The notes below the pieces were generated by a model, which saw nothing but the letters and a program-made list of their open reading frames with translations, ran no database searches and was not told the DNA's origin. Shown piece by piece: positions 9,388 to 17,629 of a stretch of 47,686 bases of DNA. Origin of the DNA: Proteobacteria bacterium UBA1844 (GTDB taxonomy: Bacteria > Pseudomonadota > Gammaproteobacteria > Steroidobacterales > Woeseiaceae); the NCBI GenBank assembly GCA_002338615.1, contig DDIS01000064.1:1-47686 (forward strand), given 5' to 3'. Each line of letters opens with the position of its first letter. The stretch's first letter is position 1. The position numbers were made by a program, and so were the translations under genes.

Positions 9388-11562
9388 TTGTCGATCTACG
9401 CAGAACTTAAACGACGTAACGTAATACGTGTGGCCATTGCCTACGGCGTGGCGTCCTGGGTGCTGTTGCAGATCGTTGACGTCGTCACGCCGATTCTCGA
9501 CCTGCCCGCCTGGGCGCCCAAGCTAATCTTCGTGATTCTGGCTATTGGCATGGTTGCGGTGCTGGTGTTTGCCTGGGTATTTGAGCTGACCCCCGAGGGC
9601 CTGAAAAAGGACTCGGACGTCGATCGCTCGCAATCCATCCAGAATAAAACCGGCAGGAAACTGAATTTCGTCATTGTCGCGTTCCTCGCGCTCGCGGTGG
9701 TTCTGCTGCTGGCAGATCGACAACTCAACAAGGCGCCGGCAGACGCGCCCGCTGCAATCGCTGATGCGGCGGCCACGCCGGATGCGAACATCAACTCGAT
9801 CGCGGTGTTGCCCTTTGTCAACATGAGTTCGGACGCGGAACAGGAATATTTCTCCGACGGCATCACCGAGGAGATTCTGAACTCGCTGGCGTCCGTCAAA
9901 GACTTCAAGGTTGCCGGCCGGACTTCGTCATTTGCATTCAAAGGTCAGAACCTGGACCTCAGAAAAGTCGGCGACGCTCTCGGTGTCAGCCATATCCTCG
10001 AAGGTTCGGTGCGCAAGGCCGGAGCCGAGGTGCGTATTACCGCCCAGTTGATCCAGGTCGACGACGGCTTTCATCTCTGGTCCGAGACCTATGACCGGGA
10101 ACTGACCGACGTATTCGAAATCCAGGATGAAATTGCCAATGAAATATTGCAGCAGCTGAAAAGCCATCTACTGACGGATGACATCGCAATTGCCGAAGTG
10201 CAGCAAACGAGCCCCGAAGCCTACGACCTGTACCTGAAGGCCAAGCAACGCATTTACTCGCGCATTGGCACGGAAATCGAAGGCGCGCGTGAGGAACTCG
10301 ACCAGGCTATTCAACTGGACCCGGCGTATGCGCCGGCCTACGCGCAACGTGCTGTCGCGACTATGTTGCTGTCGGAGGCACAATACGGTGATATTCCGGA
10401 CGACGAGGCGAATCGCCGCGGCAAGCGCTTTGTCGACAGGGCGCTGGAACTGGATGACTCGCTGGCCGAAGCCTGGGCGGCGCTCGGCCTGTATTTAAGC
10501 AATCAGCCAGGCCGCCAGGACGACGCGATCGACCCGTTGATGAAGGCGCTGTCGATCAATCCCAACCTGATCGATGCCAGCAACTGGCTGCAAATCGCGC
10601 TGCGCGGTGTGGGGGATTTCAAGGGATCGCTGGAAGTGCTCGTGGACCTCGCAGAACGCGACCCGATGTACCGGCCCGCTTTCGCGAATGCCCTGCAGGG
10701 CTTTAATCAATTCGGCGAACCGGAAAAAGCGGAAGCGCTGCTCGGAAAAATCGAAGCGATCGACCCGGAGAATCCGGACCTGCTCTCGGCACGCGCGATC
10801 AACTTTATATATTCGGGGCGTGTCGGGGACGGGCTGAAAGCGATCGAAGAGCGAGCCAAGCACGGCAACATGAACGGGGTGGACATGATCTACCTCAGCA
10901 TCGGTTTGCAATCTACCCTGCAGTTCGAGCGTGCCGTCGAGGAAGGCTCCGTGTATTTCAGGCCCGATGCGCTGTACGCGCTTGGTCGCACTGAGGAGGC
11001 ATTCGATCTGGCCTACGATTTTGCCAAGTCGGGCTATCCGAACACGCTTTTCAACCTGCTGAATCGGGCCGGCCGCAGCCAGGACCTGGTTAACTACCTC
11101 GAAGAACGCTGGCCCGGTATTTCCGACTTCGCCGACGAAAACCGTGGTGATGAACTCGGTTACGGCATCATGCGCGAAGTGGCTTTGGCGTATTCGCGCG
11201 TTGGCAACGCAGAACGTTTCTCTGAAGCCATGGGCTTTATTGAACGACATGCGCAGAAACTGCAGGAACAGGGCGTCGACAACACGCCCTTCCTGGTGGA
11301 CCAGGCGATCTACTTCGCGCTGCTCGACGACAGGGACCAGACCTTCGACCGGCTGCAACGTGCAGCCGAACGTGGCTGGGCACCTGACGGGCGCCTTGCT
11401 GAAAGAGCTCCGGCCCTGGCCGTCCTGGCCGATGACCCGCGCTTTGCCGAAGTCGAGACCACCTTGTTGTCCACGACCAACCGGGACCGCGCAATAGTCG
11501 GCCTGCCGCCGGTCGATGAAAACTACGAAGCGATGGCAGCTCTTAGCCCGACGAGCTTGTAA
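9388..11562 (+). CDS. Membrane-anchored TolB_N-like/TPR protein, copy 2
   Basis: This 724-residue paralogue of the preceding gene has the same architecture. It starts with MSIYAELKRRNVIRVAIAYG, has three hydrophobic helices within the first 110 residues, a TolB_N/FlgO-like domain (SIAVLPFVNMSSDAEQEYFSDG...), then TPR-like repeats to the end. The two proteins align without large gaps and are nearly identical in the membrane part (for example GMVAVLVFAWVFELTPEGL in both). They diverge more in the C-terminal quarter, as expected after tandem duplication. A TTG start at 9388 is chosen because it matches copy 1; a start at 9376 would add four residues not present there. An inverted repeat (CCGGCAAA/TTTGCCGG, 11579-11614) follows the stop and overlaps the ssb promoter region. 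Confidence 0.85.
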   Translation: MSIYAELKRRNVIRVAIAYGVASWVLLQIVDVVTPILDLPAWAPKLIFVILAIGMVAVLVFAWVFELTPEGLKKDSDVDRSQSIQNKTGRKLNFVIVAFLALAVVLLLADRQLNKAPADAPAAIADAAATPDANINSIAVLPFVNMSSDAEQEYFSDGITEEILNSLASVKDFKVAGRTSSFAFKGQNLDLRKVGDALGVSHILEGSVRKAGAEVRITAQLIQVDDGFHLWSETYDRELTDVFEIQDEIANEILQQLKSHLLTDDIAIAEVQQTSPEAYDLYLKAKQRIYSRIGTEIEGAREELDQAIQLDPAYAPAYAQRAVATMLLSEAQYGDIPDDEANRRGKRFVDRALELDDSLAEAWAALGLYLSNQPGRQDDAIDPLMKALSINPNLIDASNWLQIALRGVGDFKGSLEVLVDLAERDPMYRPAFANALQGFNQFGEPEKAEALLGKIEAIDPENPDLLSARAINFIYSGRVGDGLKAIEERAKHGNMNGVDMIYLSIGLQSTLQFERAVEEGSVYFRPDALYALGRTEEAFDLAYDFAKSGYPNTLFNLLNRAGRSQDLVNYLEERWPGISDFADENRGDELGYGIMREVALAYSRVGNAERFSEAMGFIERHAQKLQEQGVDNTPFLVDQAIYFALLDDRDQTFDRLQRAAERGWAPDGRLAERAPALAVLADDPRFAEVETTLLSTTNRDRAIVGLPPVDENYEAMAALSPTSL

Positions 11563-11600
11563 TAGCGCTTACTTTCAGCCGGCAAAGTCCAGAAATCAGG

Positions 11601-11629
11601 CTGTCATTTGCCGGACAAGCCACTACAAT
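11601..11629 (+). promoter_or_regulatory. Candidate ssb promoter inside an inverted repeat
   Basis: CTGTCA (11601-11606), a 17-base spacer and TACAAT (11624-11629) resemble a sigma-70 promoter. The spacer contains TTTGCCGG (11607-11614), the right arm of an eight-base inverted repeat whose left arm is CCGGCAAA at 11579-11586. The repeat could be a weak terminator for the TPR gene or an operator for ssb. Confidence 0.4.
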
Positions 11630-11706
11630 AGGCCCCCCTCGAGAGTTTCGATTTGCGACTTTCTGAGCCTCAAACAGCCTGAATTACACACGAAAAAGGA
11701 CCGCAC

Positions 11707-12186
11707 ATGGCCCGTGGAATCAATAAAGTCATCCTGGTCGGCAACCTCGGCAACGACCCGGAAACCCGTTACATGCCCTCCGGCGGCGCGGTTACGAATA
11801 TCAGCGTAGCCACCTCCGAGTCCTGGAAAGACAAGCAGACGGGCGAACAGAAGGACCGTACTGAATGGCATCGTGTCGCGATGTTCAACCGGCTGGCGGA
11901 AATCGCCGCCGAATACCTGCGCAAAGGTTCGCAGGTGTATATCGAAGGCAAGATTCGTACCCGCAAGTGGCAGGACAAGGATGGCCAGGACCGTTACACG
12001 ACGGAAATTATCGCCGACGAGATGCAGATGCTTGGTGGCCGTGGTGGTTCCGGTGGCGGATCCTACGAAGGCGGTGGGAGTTCACGCGGTGGAGCCAGCG
12101 GTGGTAGCCAACAAGGTGGCAGCCAGGGCGGCAGCGATCGCAGTCCACCGCCGGTGGATGACTTCGACGACGATATTCCGTTCTAG
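11707..12186 (+). CDS. ssb: Single-stranded DNA-binding protein
   Basis: This 159-residue SSB coats single-stranded DNA during replication, repair and recombination. The OB fold spans about residues 3-110 ([20 protein letters not shown] ... [19 protein letters not shown] ... [15 protein letters not shown]). A flexible linker rich in Gly, Ser and Gln (about 112-148) follows. The C-terminal tip DDFDDDIPF is the acidic peptide that recruits partner proteins. AAGGA at 11696-11700 precedes the ATG. Its placement near uvrA is typical of gammaproteobacteria, although here two TPR genes lie between. It converges on the hydrolase gene, with 25 bases between the stops. Confidence 0.98.
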   Translation: MARGINKVILVGNLGNDPETRYMPSGGAVTNISVATSESWKDKQTGEQKDRTEWHRVAMFNRLAEIAAEYLRKGSQVYIEGKIRTRKWQDKDGQDRYTTEIIADEMQMLGGRGGSGGGSYEGGGSSRGGASGGSQQGGSQGGSDRSPPPVDDFDDDIPF

Positions 12187-12211
12187 CGCGTTACTGAGGT
12201 TCCGTGCAGGA

Positions 12212-13102
12212 TCAATGGTCGTCGATATCGCCGACGTATTCCTGAGGCACAATTAACTCCTCCACAGCCGGCAGGACGTGTCGGATGATTGATTCACCGT
12301 TCTCACTTTCAACAAGAGCGACCAGAATATAGTCTCTCCAGCGCGACCCTTGCACCATGATCGCATCGGCATGCCATTGCTTCCATGTACCTGACTTACG
12401 ATACATTTTTGCATCGGGTGCGCGTTCTTCGATTTGCGATACAAACTTGTGGTGCAGGTGCGGATCCGAGAGGTCCTCCAGCATCATTCTTGAACGCTCG
12501 GGGCTTACGAGCTTTTCGGTCGCCAGCAAGTAAAATACCCGACATACCTGGGTTGCTGTAGCGCCATGCGAAATATTATGCATTGGGTCGCCGACTCGCG
12601 GCCCGGCACTTGCAAAGCGCTTTCCGACCCAAAGACCACCGCCACGTTTCTCATCATAAAAACCGTATTCGGGGTCCTTCATGACATCCTGGATTTTCTT
12701 CATGCCGACGGCATCAATCATGCGCGTGGCTGCGGAATTGCTCGAAACCCGAATCATGTCTCCGAGGTCCTTACGATATGCCTCTGTTTCTACCAATGAC
12801 CCGTCCTCGAACGACGCGTACGCGGCCACGAGCACTGCAATTTTGGGAAGGCTCGCCGCGTACATCATCTTATTGCCATTGACTCTTGCAAATCGTGGCG
12901 TATCTCCACTCATGTCGACCAGGCCGATTGCCATTTTCTTTCGCGCAATCAGCTTCGCCCATTCCCCGTTGGACTTGAGCCGTTCCTCGAGATCCTTCTG
13001 CAATACCGGATCCACATGATCATATAACGGCTTCCACTCTTCGGCGAAAACCGAAGCTGGCAGGACAAGGAGCATCGCTAAACACAAGATAACGTTTCTC
13101 AT
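12212..13102 (-). CDS. Exported serine hydrolase, class A beta-lactamase-like
   Basis: This 296-residue protein has a signal peptide (MRNVILCLAMLLVLPASVFA, cleavage before EEW) and the three signature elements of the serine beta-lactamase/PBP fold: SLPK at residues 84-87 (SxxK nucleophile), SSN at 120-122 (SxN) and KSG at 236-238. I see no convincing class A omega-loop glutamate, so it is better called beta-lactamase-like than a resistance enzyme; a peptidase or esterase role is possible. The ATG at 13102 is chosen because the signal peptide starts there; the frame stays open to 13183. It is transcribed away from the dikinase-like gene across a 200-base spacer. The second hydrolase of this block (16182) has the same motif set. 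Base composition looks less GC-rich than in the flanking housekeeping genes. Confidence 0.8.
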   Translation of the reverse strand: MRNVILCLAMLLVLPASVFAEEWKPLYDHVDPVLQKDLEERLKSNGEWAKLIARKKMAIGLVDMSGDTPRFARVNGNKMMYAASLPKIAVLVAAYASFEDGSLVETEAYRKDLGDMIRVSSNSAATRMIDAVGMKKIQDVMKDPEYGFYDEKRGGGLWVGKRFASAGPRVGDPMHNISHGATATQVCRVFYLLATEKLVSPERSRMMLEDLSDPHLHHKFVSQIEERAPDAKMYRKSGTWKQWHADAIMVQGSRWRDYILVALVESENGESIIRHVLPAVEELIVPQEYVGDIDDH

Positions 13103-13302
13103 AGGAATGGAATCCAGTACGGAGGTCGCCATAGGCGGCTGTGCTCGACTTCTGCCATGTTTGGCGAAAAGTAACTGGATCATGTTATCGATCCGTCGTC
13201 CAGACCGACGCCAATGGCAATGTGCGGAAAAACGGGCATATCATAGGCGTGTTGCGTTAGGTTTTCATGTACATGAGTAATTGTAATAGCTTGGGGTCAT
13301 AA
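13103..13302. promoter_or_regulatory. Divergent regulatory spacer with a palindrome
   Basis: This 200-base spacer must hold promoters for the hydrolase (minus) and the dikinase-like gene (plus). It contains a perfect 12-base palindrome, TCATGTACATGA, at 13265-13276, about 27 bases before the plus-strand ATG, and an interrupted repeat GGATC-N8-GATCC at 13177-13194. The last 45 bases are AT-rich. GGGG at about 13293-13296 is the likely ribosome binding site of the ATG at 13303. I could not place a convincing -35/-10 pair on either strand. Confidence 0.4.
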
Positions 13303-16185
13303 ATGAATCGCGCTCGACTTCCTGCGTTCGCTATTTTGATTGCGGCGCTACCGACACTTGCAAGTCCCCTCGATCCACCGACGCCGGAAACGTTGACGGA
13401 GGCAAAGCGAATCGTGCAGGAAATGAGCAGGAATCAGCGTGGCCCCTATAGCCGCATTCGTTGGTATTGCAACGATGGGGCCATCCTGCCGCCCACCGCC
13501 TATGCCTGTACAGAGCGGGGTGGCGGCCAGCAGCATGCCGAGTATTCGCCACAGCGGCAACGCCTTGTGGAGCTGGGTTGGTCAGTTGGGACGATATTTG
13601 CAGCGCTATCCTATCCGGAGCTGTACGACGGGCAACACCGTCAACAGCGACTAAGGGAACTGCCGCTCGAGCGATACATGATCGATATTGACAACGGTTG
13701 GGTATTGCAACGCGCAAAGGATTATCGCGGACGAGTTCAACTCGAAGACGAAGAGGCCGCGGGCAGGAGGCTGCTCCTACAGCTGATGTCGGGCAGTGAC
13801 TGGGCGCTCGATAACTTTTTGCTTGTGCGCGAGGCGGCCAGGGCTATACCGCATGGCGACGACTCGGACCTGGCTCGAAGGGTCCGAAGAAATGCTATTC
13901 AGCTGGCTGAAATTGAAGCGGATGCGGACAAGTGGCGTGCTGAAATTCATACTGATCCCAACGCCAGGACAGCACAGCGCCTGCGTGATTGGGCGAAATT
14001 ACAGGATTCGTCTGATGTGCGGTTATCCGCAGACGAACTTGCCGATGACCTGGATGCGTTGTATGGATCTGCAGGTAGACGCAGCCGTATCGTGGCGGCA
14101 CTGAGTGCCGTCGGCTCCAGTGAGGCAGGGAAGCAGTTTCGATCATCAGTTGCAGCCGCACTAAGTATGTCGCCGGGAAACCGCATTGAGAATATATGCT
14201 CGGCGATGTTCGACGCTCGTTCATCGTATTTCGCTGCACTTCAGGTTGAGCGACGCCTTGCGCTCGTTGACGCAATGCGCGAGTTGGATGTGGAAGTGCA
14301 ACTGGCGTTCCAGGAGGTTTCTTCTGAAAAGACCCAGTCCCGTGCCGATATACTCTCCCTAAGCTATTCGTTGCTCGAGTGCGCGTTCGCATCCGGTTTG
14401 ATTTCAGCGGCCGAACTCGGCTCGATTTCCCTGCCTTTGCATGTCGATAGCGATAATTCTGTTGCGCTCGACGTATACAGCAAGGTCGTTGCTCAGCTGA
14501 AGCGCACGCCGGGTTGGGCGCTCGGAACGATTCGTTACACATTTGCAGAAGCGCTTGTTCGCTATAGTGCATTGGACGAGCGCGCTGCACGCTTTAGCGA
14601 CGACCTGCTGCGCGGCTCGCCAATGTGGGTGCTAGGTGACACATTGAAGACGCTCGCAAGAGATGTCGATCGTCTGTCCGGGAGTGTGGTTGAGATTGCC
14701 GGCCAGCCAGTTGCCGGGGCCGTCGCACTCAATAGCGGTTTGGCACGTGGTACGCTCCGCATTTTCGAAACGAACGAGGCGTTGGGAGACGCGGTTCTTA
14801 AACGAAGTGATATCGCGGTAATTCCTGAGACGATAGCGGAGCTGTCGCCGGTCGCCGGTATATTAACTCTTGGCGAAGGTAACGCCTTGTCACATGTGCA
14901 ATTGCTGGCGCGAAACTTTGGCATACCAAACGTTGCGATCGATTACGATGCCGTAGCATTGCTTAAGCCACTGCAGGATAAGAAGGTCTTGATGGTCGTG
15001 ACGTCAGGAGGTGATGTCCTGATAGAACAGGATGAGCGCTCGGCGAATGCTCCCGTACAGATTGCCGCGAACAGTATCGCCGTTCCACTACCTGACTTGA
15101 GCTGGAATAAATTACTGGTTCTTGATGAAGTCGGGCGAGAAATGTCAGGTCGAATCGTTGGCCCAAAGGCCGCGAATCTTGGCGAGCTAAATAGGCTGTT
15201 TCCCGGTCGCGTGGCACCAGCTATCGCAATACCGTTCGGAATATACGATGAGCACCTCAATGCGACGGGGCTCACCCGGCGTATAGGCGCCGCATTTGCG
15301 GGAAAGAAAGACGGTACGTTAAGCGAAGCAGAATTCGATGCAGAGCTTGCCAGCGTGCGACGTGAAATCGCAGCGCTGCAACTTTCTGCAGACGTTCGCG
15401 AAAAGCTTGAAGCTTTGATGCGGGAACAATTTGGCGAGCCGGGCAGCTATGGTGTATTTGTTCGATCGGATACGAATGTCGAGGACTTGCCGCAGTTCAC
15501 GGGCGCGGGACTCAACGAGACGTTGCCCAATATTGTAGCGTTCGATGAACAACTCGCTGGAATTCCTCGCGTCTGGTCATCTGTCCTGAGCCCGCGTGCG
15601 TTGGCATGGCGATCCAGTGTGCTTGCTAATCCGGATCGCATTTATGCGTCTGTCTTGCTCATGAAGAGCGTATCTGCGACCAAGTCCGGGGTCCTCGTAA
15701 CGAAGAATCTGTTTGCACAAGGCGAGCCCGGAATGACCGTTTCTACGGCTTGGGGCGTCGGTGGAGCCGTGGCAGGAGAGGCCGCCGAAACCGTGGTTGT
15801 CAGATCAGACGATGTCGAAGTCATATCCGAAGCCAAATCCCCGTATCAGCGTCGTATCTCGGTTCGTGGTGGCATCGACATGGCGCCAGCAGCACCCGGA
15901 CGCGTACTGGAAACGGATGAAATAAAGCAGCTTCGCGAGCTGGTTGGCGAAGTGACCATAAAGTACCAGCCGGTTTTTGACGATGCTGGACTTGCTCGGC
16001 CGTGGGATATTGAATTTGGATTCGTCGAAGGTGAGTTGACCCTTTTCCAGATTCGTCCGCTCGTGGAAAGAGGCGGCGGTATGGCCGACGATGAGCTTCG
16101 GCGACAACGTCCGAAATTGGCGATTCGCGTTCCGGGCAGAACACGCGTAAGTATGGCCGATTTGCCGGAGGCCGATTTACGTTGA
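13303..16185 (+). CDS. Exported dikinase-like protein with glucan-water-dikinase domain order
   Basis: This 960-residue protein begins with a signal-peptide-like segment (MNRARLPAFAILIAALPTLA). Residues 30-480 form a module I do not recognise, with C56 and C69 near RWYCNDG and YACTERGGG and mostly helical sequence afterwards. Residues about 470-575 are a PEP-utiliser swivelling domain with the phosphohistidine motif GNALSHVQLLARN (H531). Residues about 615-925 are a PPDK/PEP-synthase ATP-grasp domain: IVGPKAANLGEL, IAIPFGIYDEHL, FVRSDTNVEDLPQFTGAG (R721) and WDIEFGFVEGELTLFQIRPL. PEP synthase, PPDK and rifampin phosphotransferase place the ATP domain first; here it is last, as in glucan water dikinase, whose motifs (LSHVSVRARN, LPFGVFE, RSSANVEDL) also look closest as I recall them. 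The acceptor is unknown. An ATP enzyme with a signal peptide is odd. The next gene overlaps by four bases (TTGA). Confidence 0.8.
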   Translation: MNRARLPAFAILIAALPTLASPLDPPTPETLTEAKRIVQEMSRNQRGPYSRIRWYCNDGAILPPTAYACTERGGGQQHAEYSPQRQRLVELGWSVGTIFAALSYPELYDGQHRQQRLRELPLERYMIDIDNGWVLQRAKDYRGRVQLEDEEAAGRRLLLQLMSGSDWALDNFLLVREAARAIPHGDDSDLARRVRRNAIQLAEIEADADKWRAEIHTDPNARTAQRLRDWAKLQDSSDVRLSADELADDLDALYGSAGRRSRIVAALSAVGSSEAGKQFRSSVAAALSMSPGNRIENICSAMFDARSSYFAALQVERRLALVDAMRELDVEVQLAFQEVSSEKTQSRADILSLSYSLLECAFASGLISAAELGSISLPLHVDSDNSVALDVYSKVVAQLKRTPGWALGTIRYTFAEALVRYSALDERAARFSDDLLRGSPMWVLGDTLKTLARDVDRLSGSVVEIAGQPVAGAVALNSGLARGTLRIFETNEALGDAVLKRSDIAVIPETIAELSPVAGILTLGEGNALSHVQLLARNFGIPNVAIDYDAVALLKPLQDKKVLMVVTSGGDVLIEQDERSANAPVQIAANSIAVPLPDLSWNKLLVLDEVGREMSGRIVGPKAANLGELNRLFPGRVAPAIAIPFGIYDEHLNATGLTRRIGAAFAGKKDGTLSEAEFDAELASVRREIAALQLSADVREKLEALMREQFGEPGSYGVFVRSDTNVEDLPQFTGAGLNETLPNIVAFDEQLAGIPRVWSSVLSPRALAWRSSVLANPDRIYASVLLMKSVSATKSGVLVTKNLFAQGEPGMTVSTAWGVGGAVAGEAAETVVVRSDDVEVISEAKSPYQRRISVRGGIDMAPAAPGRVLETDEIKQLRELVGEVTIKYQPVFDDAGLARPWDIEFGFVEGELTLFQIRPLVERGGGMADDELRRQRPKLAIRVPGRTRVSMADLPEADLR

Positions 16186-17507
16186 GAAATTTACGAAGTA
16201 CGTCACGTGTAATTATTGCGTTTTGCGCATCGATACTGATTAGTGCATTGGCGCGAGCTTATCCACTCGATGGCGTGGAGGAGTCGGGTATACGCAGGTT
16301 GGAAGGATTTCAAATCGCCGAAATTACTCCAGGCGCTGCGAAGCTCGTTGCGGGTCAACTCTGGAGCACCGAAGAAATACAACTTCGTTTGTCCGGCTAT
16401 ACCGGTCCGGATTTTGATGCACTACCGGAGGACCCCGATCTCTCTTCATTTCTCGCAAAATCACTCAGAGGCCGCGACGCAAGCTACGCGATGGTTCTCG
16501 TGGATATATCAAACCCCCAACGGATTCGCTGGGCAGGACTGAGACCGGATCTCAAGCAGAATGCGGGGAGTGTCGGCAAATTGATTTGTATGGCCGCGCT
16601 CTTTCAAGCGCTTGCAGAGGCATTTCCGGATGTCGAGGATCGTGCGCGCGTGTTGCGAGATTCAGTTTCACCTGCGGGTACATGGGTCAGCAACGAAATT
16701 CACAAGGTGCCAAAGTGGGATGCTGCGCAAAGGCGAAACGTGTACTCCGTCATCAATGCTGATGACTCGTTTCGTTTGAGCGAATGGCTTGATCATGCGA
16801 TATCAGCATCGGCCAACGGCGCTGGCTCCATCATTTGGCGGGAGGCGATGCTAATTCGTCATTTCGGCAGCGAATACCCCAGGAGTTTTGAGGAGAGCGA
16901 ACATTTTTTCGCGACAACGCCCAAGTCGCAACTCGGCAAACTTGCACTTTCCGTCGTGACAGAACCGTTGTCAAAGGCCGGCATTGATACGAAGAATCTC
17001 CAACAGGGTTCTTTCTGGACAAGTAGTTCGAAACGAAAAGTGCCTGGCACGATATCCTTTGCAACGCCTCGGGAACTTGCTCGACTGGTATTTCGTATTG
17101 AGCAGGGCCAGCTTGTTGACGAATGGTCAAGTCTGCAAATGAAAAAGTACATGTATATGACCAAACGGCGTTACCGCTATTCCTACGCACCAGAGTTGAG
17201 AAATGAGGCCGTTTTTTTTAAGAGCGGCTCACTCTATTCGTGCCACCCTGAAGAGGGTTTTCGCTGCGACAAGTACATGGGCAATAGTCGCAATCTGATG
17301 AATTCAGTAGCATTCGTCCAGGGTCGGTCAACCGAGGATCCCGCCTACATCGTGGCATTGATGTCGAATGTTCTCAGGTTTAATTCTGCCTGGGATCATT
17401 CGCGAATTGCTGCGGCTGTGCACGAAACGATAAGAACGAAGCAGGCGCAAACTTTGCGGGAGACCGGGTCGGCGGCGGAAGTAAGCGAGGCAGGCAAGAG
17501 CGACTGA
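16182..17507 (+). CDS. Exported serine hydrolase, beta-lactamase/PBP-like
   Basis: This 441-residue protein starts at a TTG that overlaps the TGA of the dikinase-like gene (TTGA at 16182-16185), so the two are probably translated together. The N-terminus (basic MRNLRSTSR, then VIIAFCASILISALARA) is a signal peptide cleaved near ARA-YPL. Active-site motifs of the serine beta-lactamase/PBP fold are present: SVGK at residues 130-133, SAN at 210-212 and KSG at 347-349. It is about 145 residues longer than the hydrolase at 12212, with extra sequence before the SxxK and between SxN and KSG, including C354 and C362, which may pair. The substrate is unknown. Like its upstream neighbour it has somewhat AT-richer codons than the flanking genes. 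Confidence 0.75.
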   Translation: MRNLRSTSRVIIAFCASILISALARAYPLDGVEESGIRRLEGFQIAEITPGAAKLVAGQLWSTEEIQLRLSGYTGPDFDALPEDPDLSSFLAKSLRGRDASYAMVLVDISNPQRIRWAGLRPDLKQNAGSVGKLICMAALFQALAEAFPDVEDRARVLRDSVSPAGTWVSNEIHKVPKWDAAQRRNVYSVINADDSFRLSEWLDHAISASANGAGSIIWREAMLIRHFGSEYPRSFEESEHFFATTPKSQLGKLALSVVTEPLSKAGIDTKNLQQGSFWTSSSKRKVPGTISFATPRELARLVFRIEQGQLVDEWSSLQMKKYMYMTKRRYRYSYAPELRNEAVFFKSGSLYSCHPEEGFRCDKYMGNSRNLMNSVAFVQGRSTEDPAYIVALMSNVLRFNSAWDHSRIAAAVHETIRTKQAQTLRETGSAAEVSEAGKSD

Positions 17508-17629
17508 TCGCCCCACACGGGTCGATGTAAGGTTTGGTACGCGCGACTGGCCGCTGGTGGTGACGAGTCGAGTTATCCAGTGTACGATCGCCCATATCGA
17601 CGCTGGATTATTCGAATAACCAACTCACT

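Noticed and set aside
12212..13102. Calling the hydrolase an antibiotic-resistance beta-lactamase
   Set aside because: Only the SxxK, SxN and KSG elements of the fold are visible; the class A omega-loop glutamate is not evident, and the neighbours do not suggest resistance.
13303..16185. Calling the 960-residue protein phosphoenolpyruvate synthase or rifampin phosphotransferase
   Set aside because: Both have the ATP-grasp at the N-terminus. Here it is C-terminal, the C-terminal PEP/pyruvate-binding barrel of PEP synthase is missing, and the N-terminal module does not resemble the rifampin-binding domain.
17608..17619. Perfect palindrome TTATTCGAATAA just before the miaB GTG start
   Set aside because: About a dozen 12-base palindromes are expected by chance in this window and nothing else supports regulation of miaB here, so it is only mentioned in the miaB entry.
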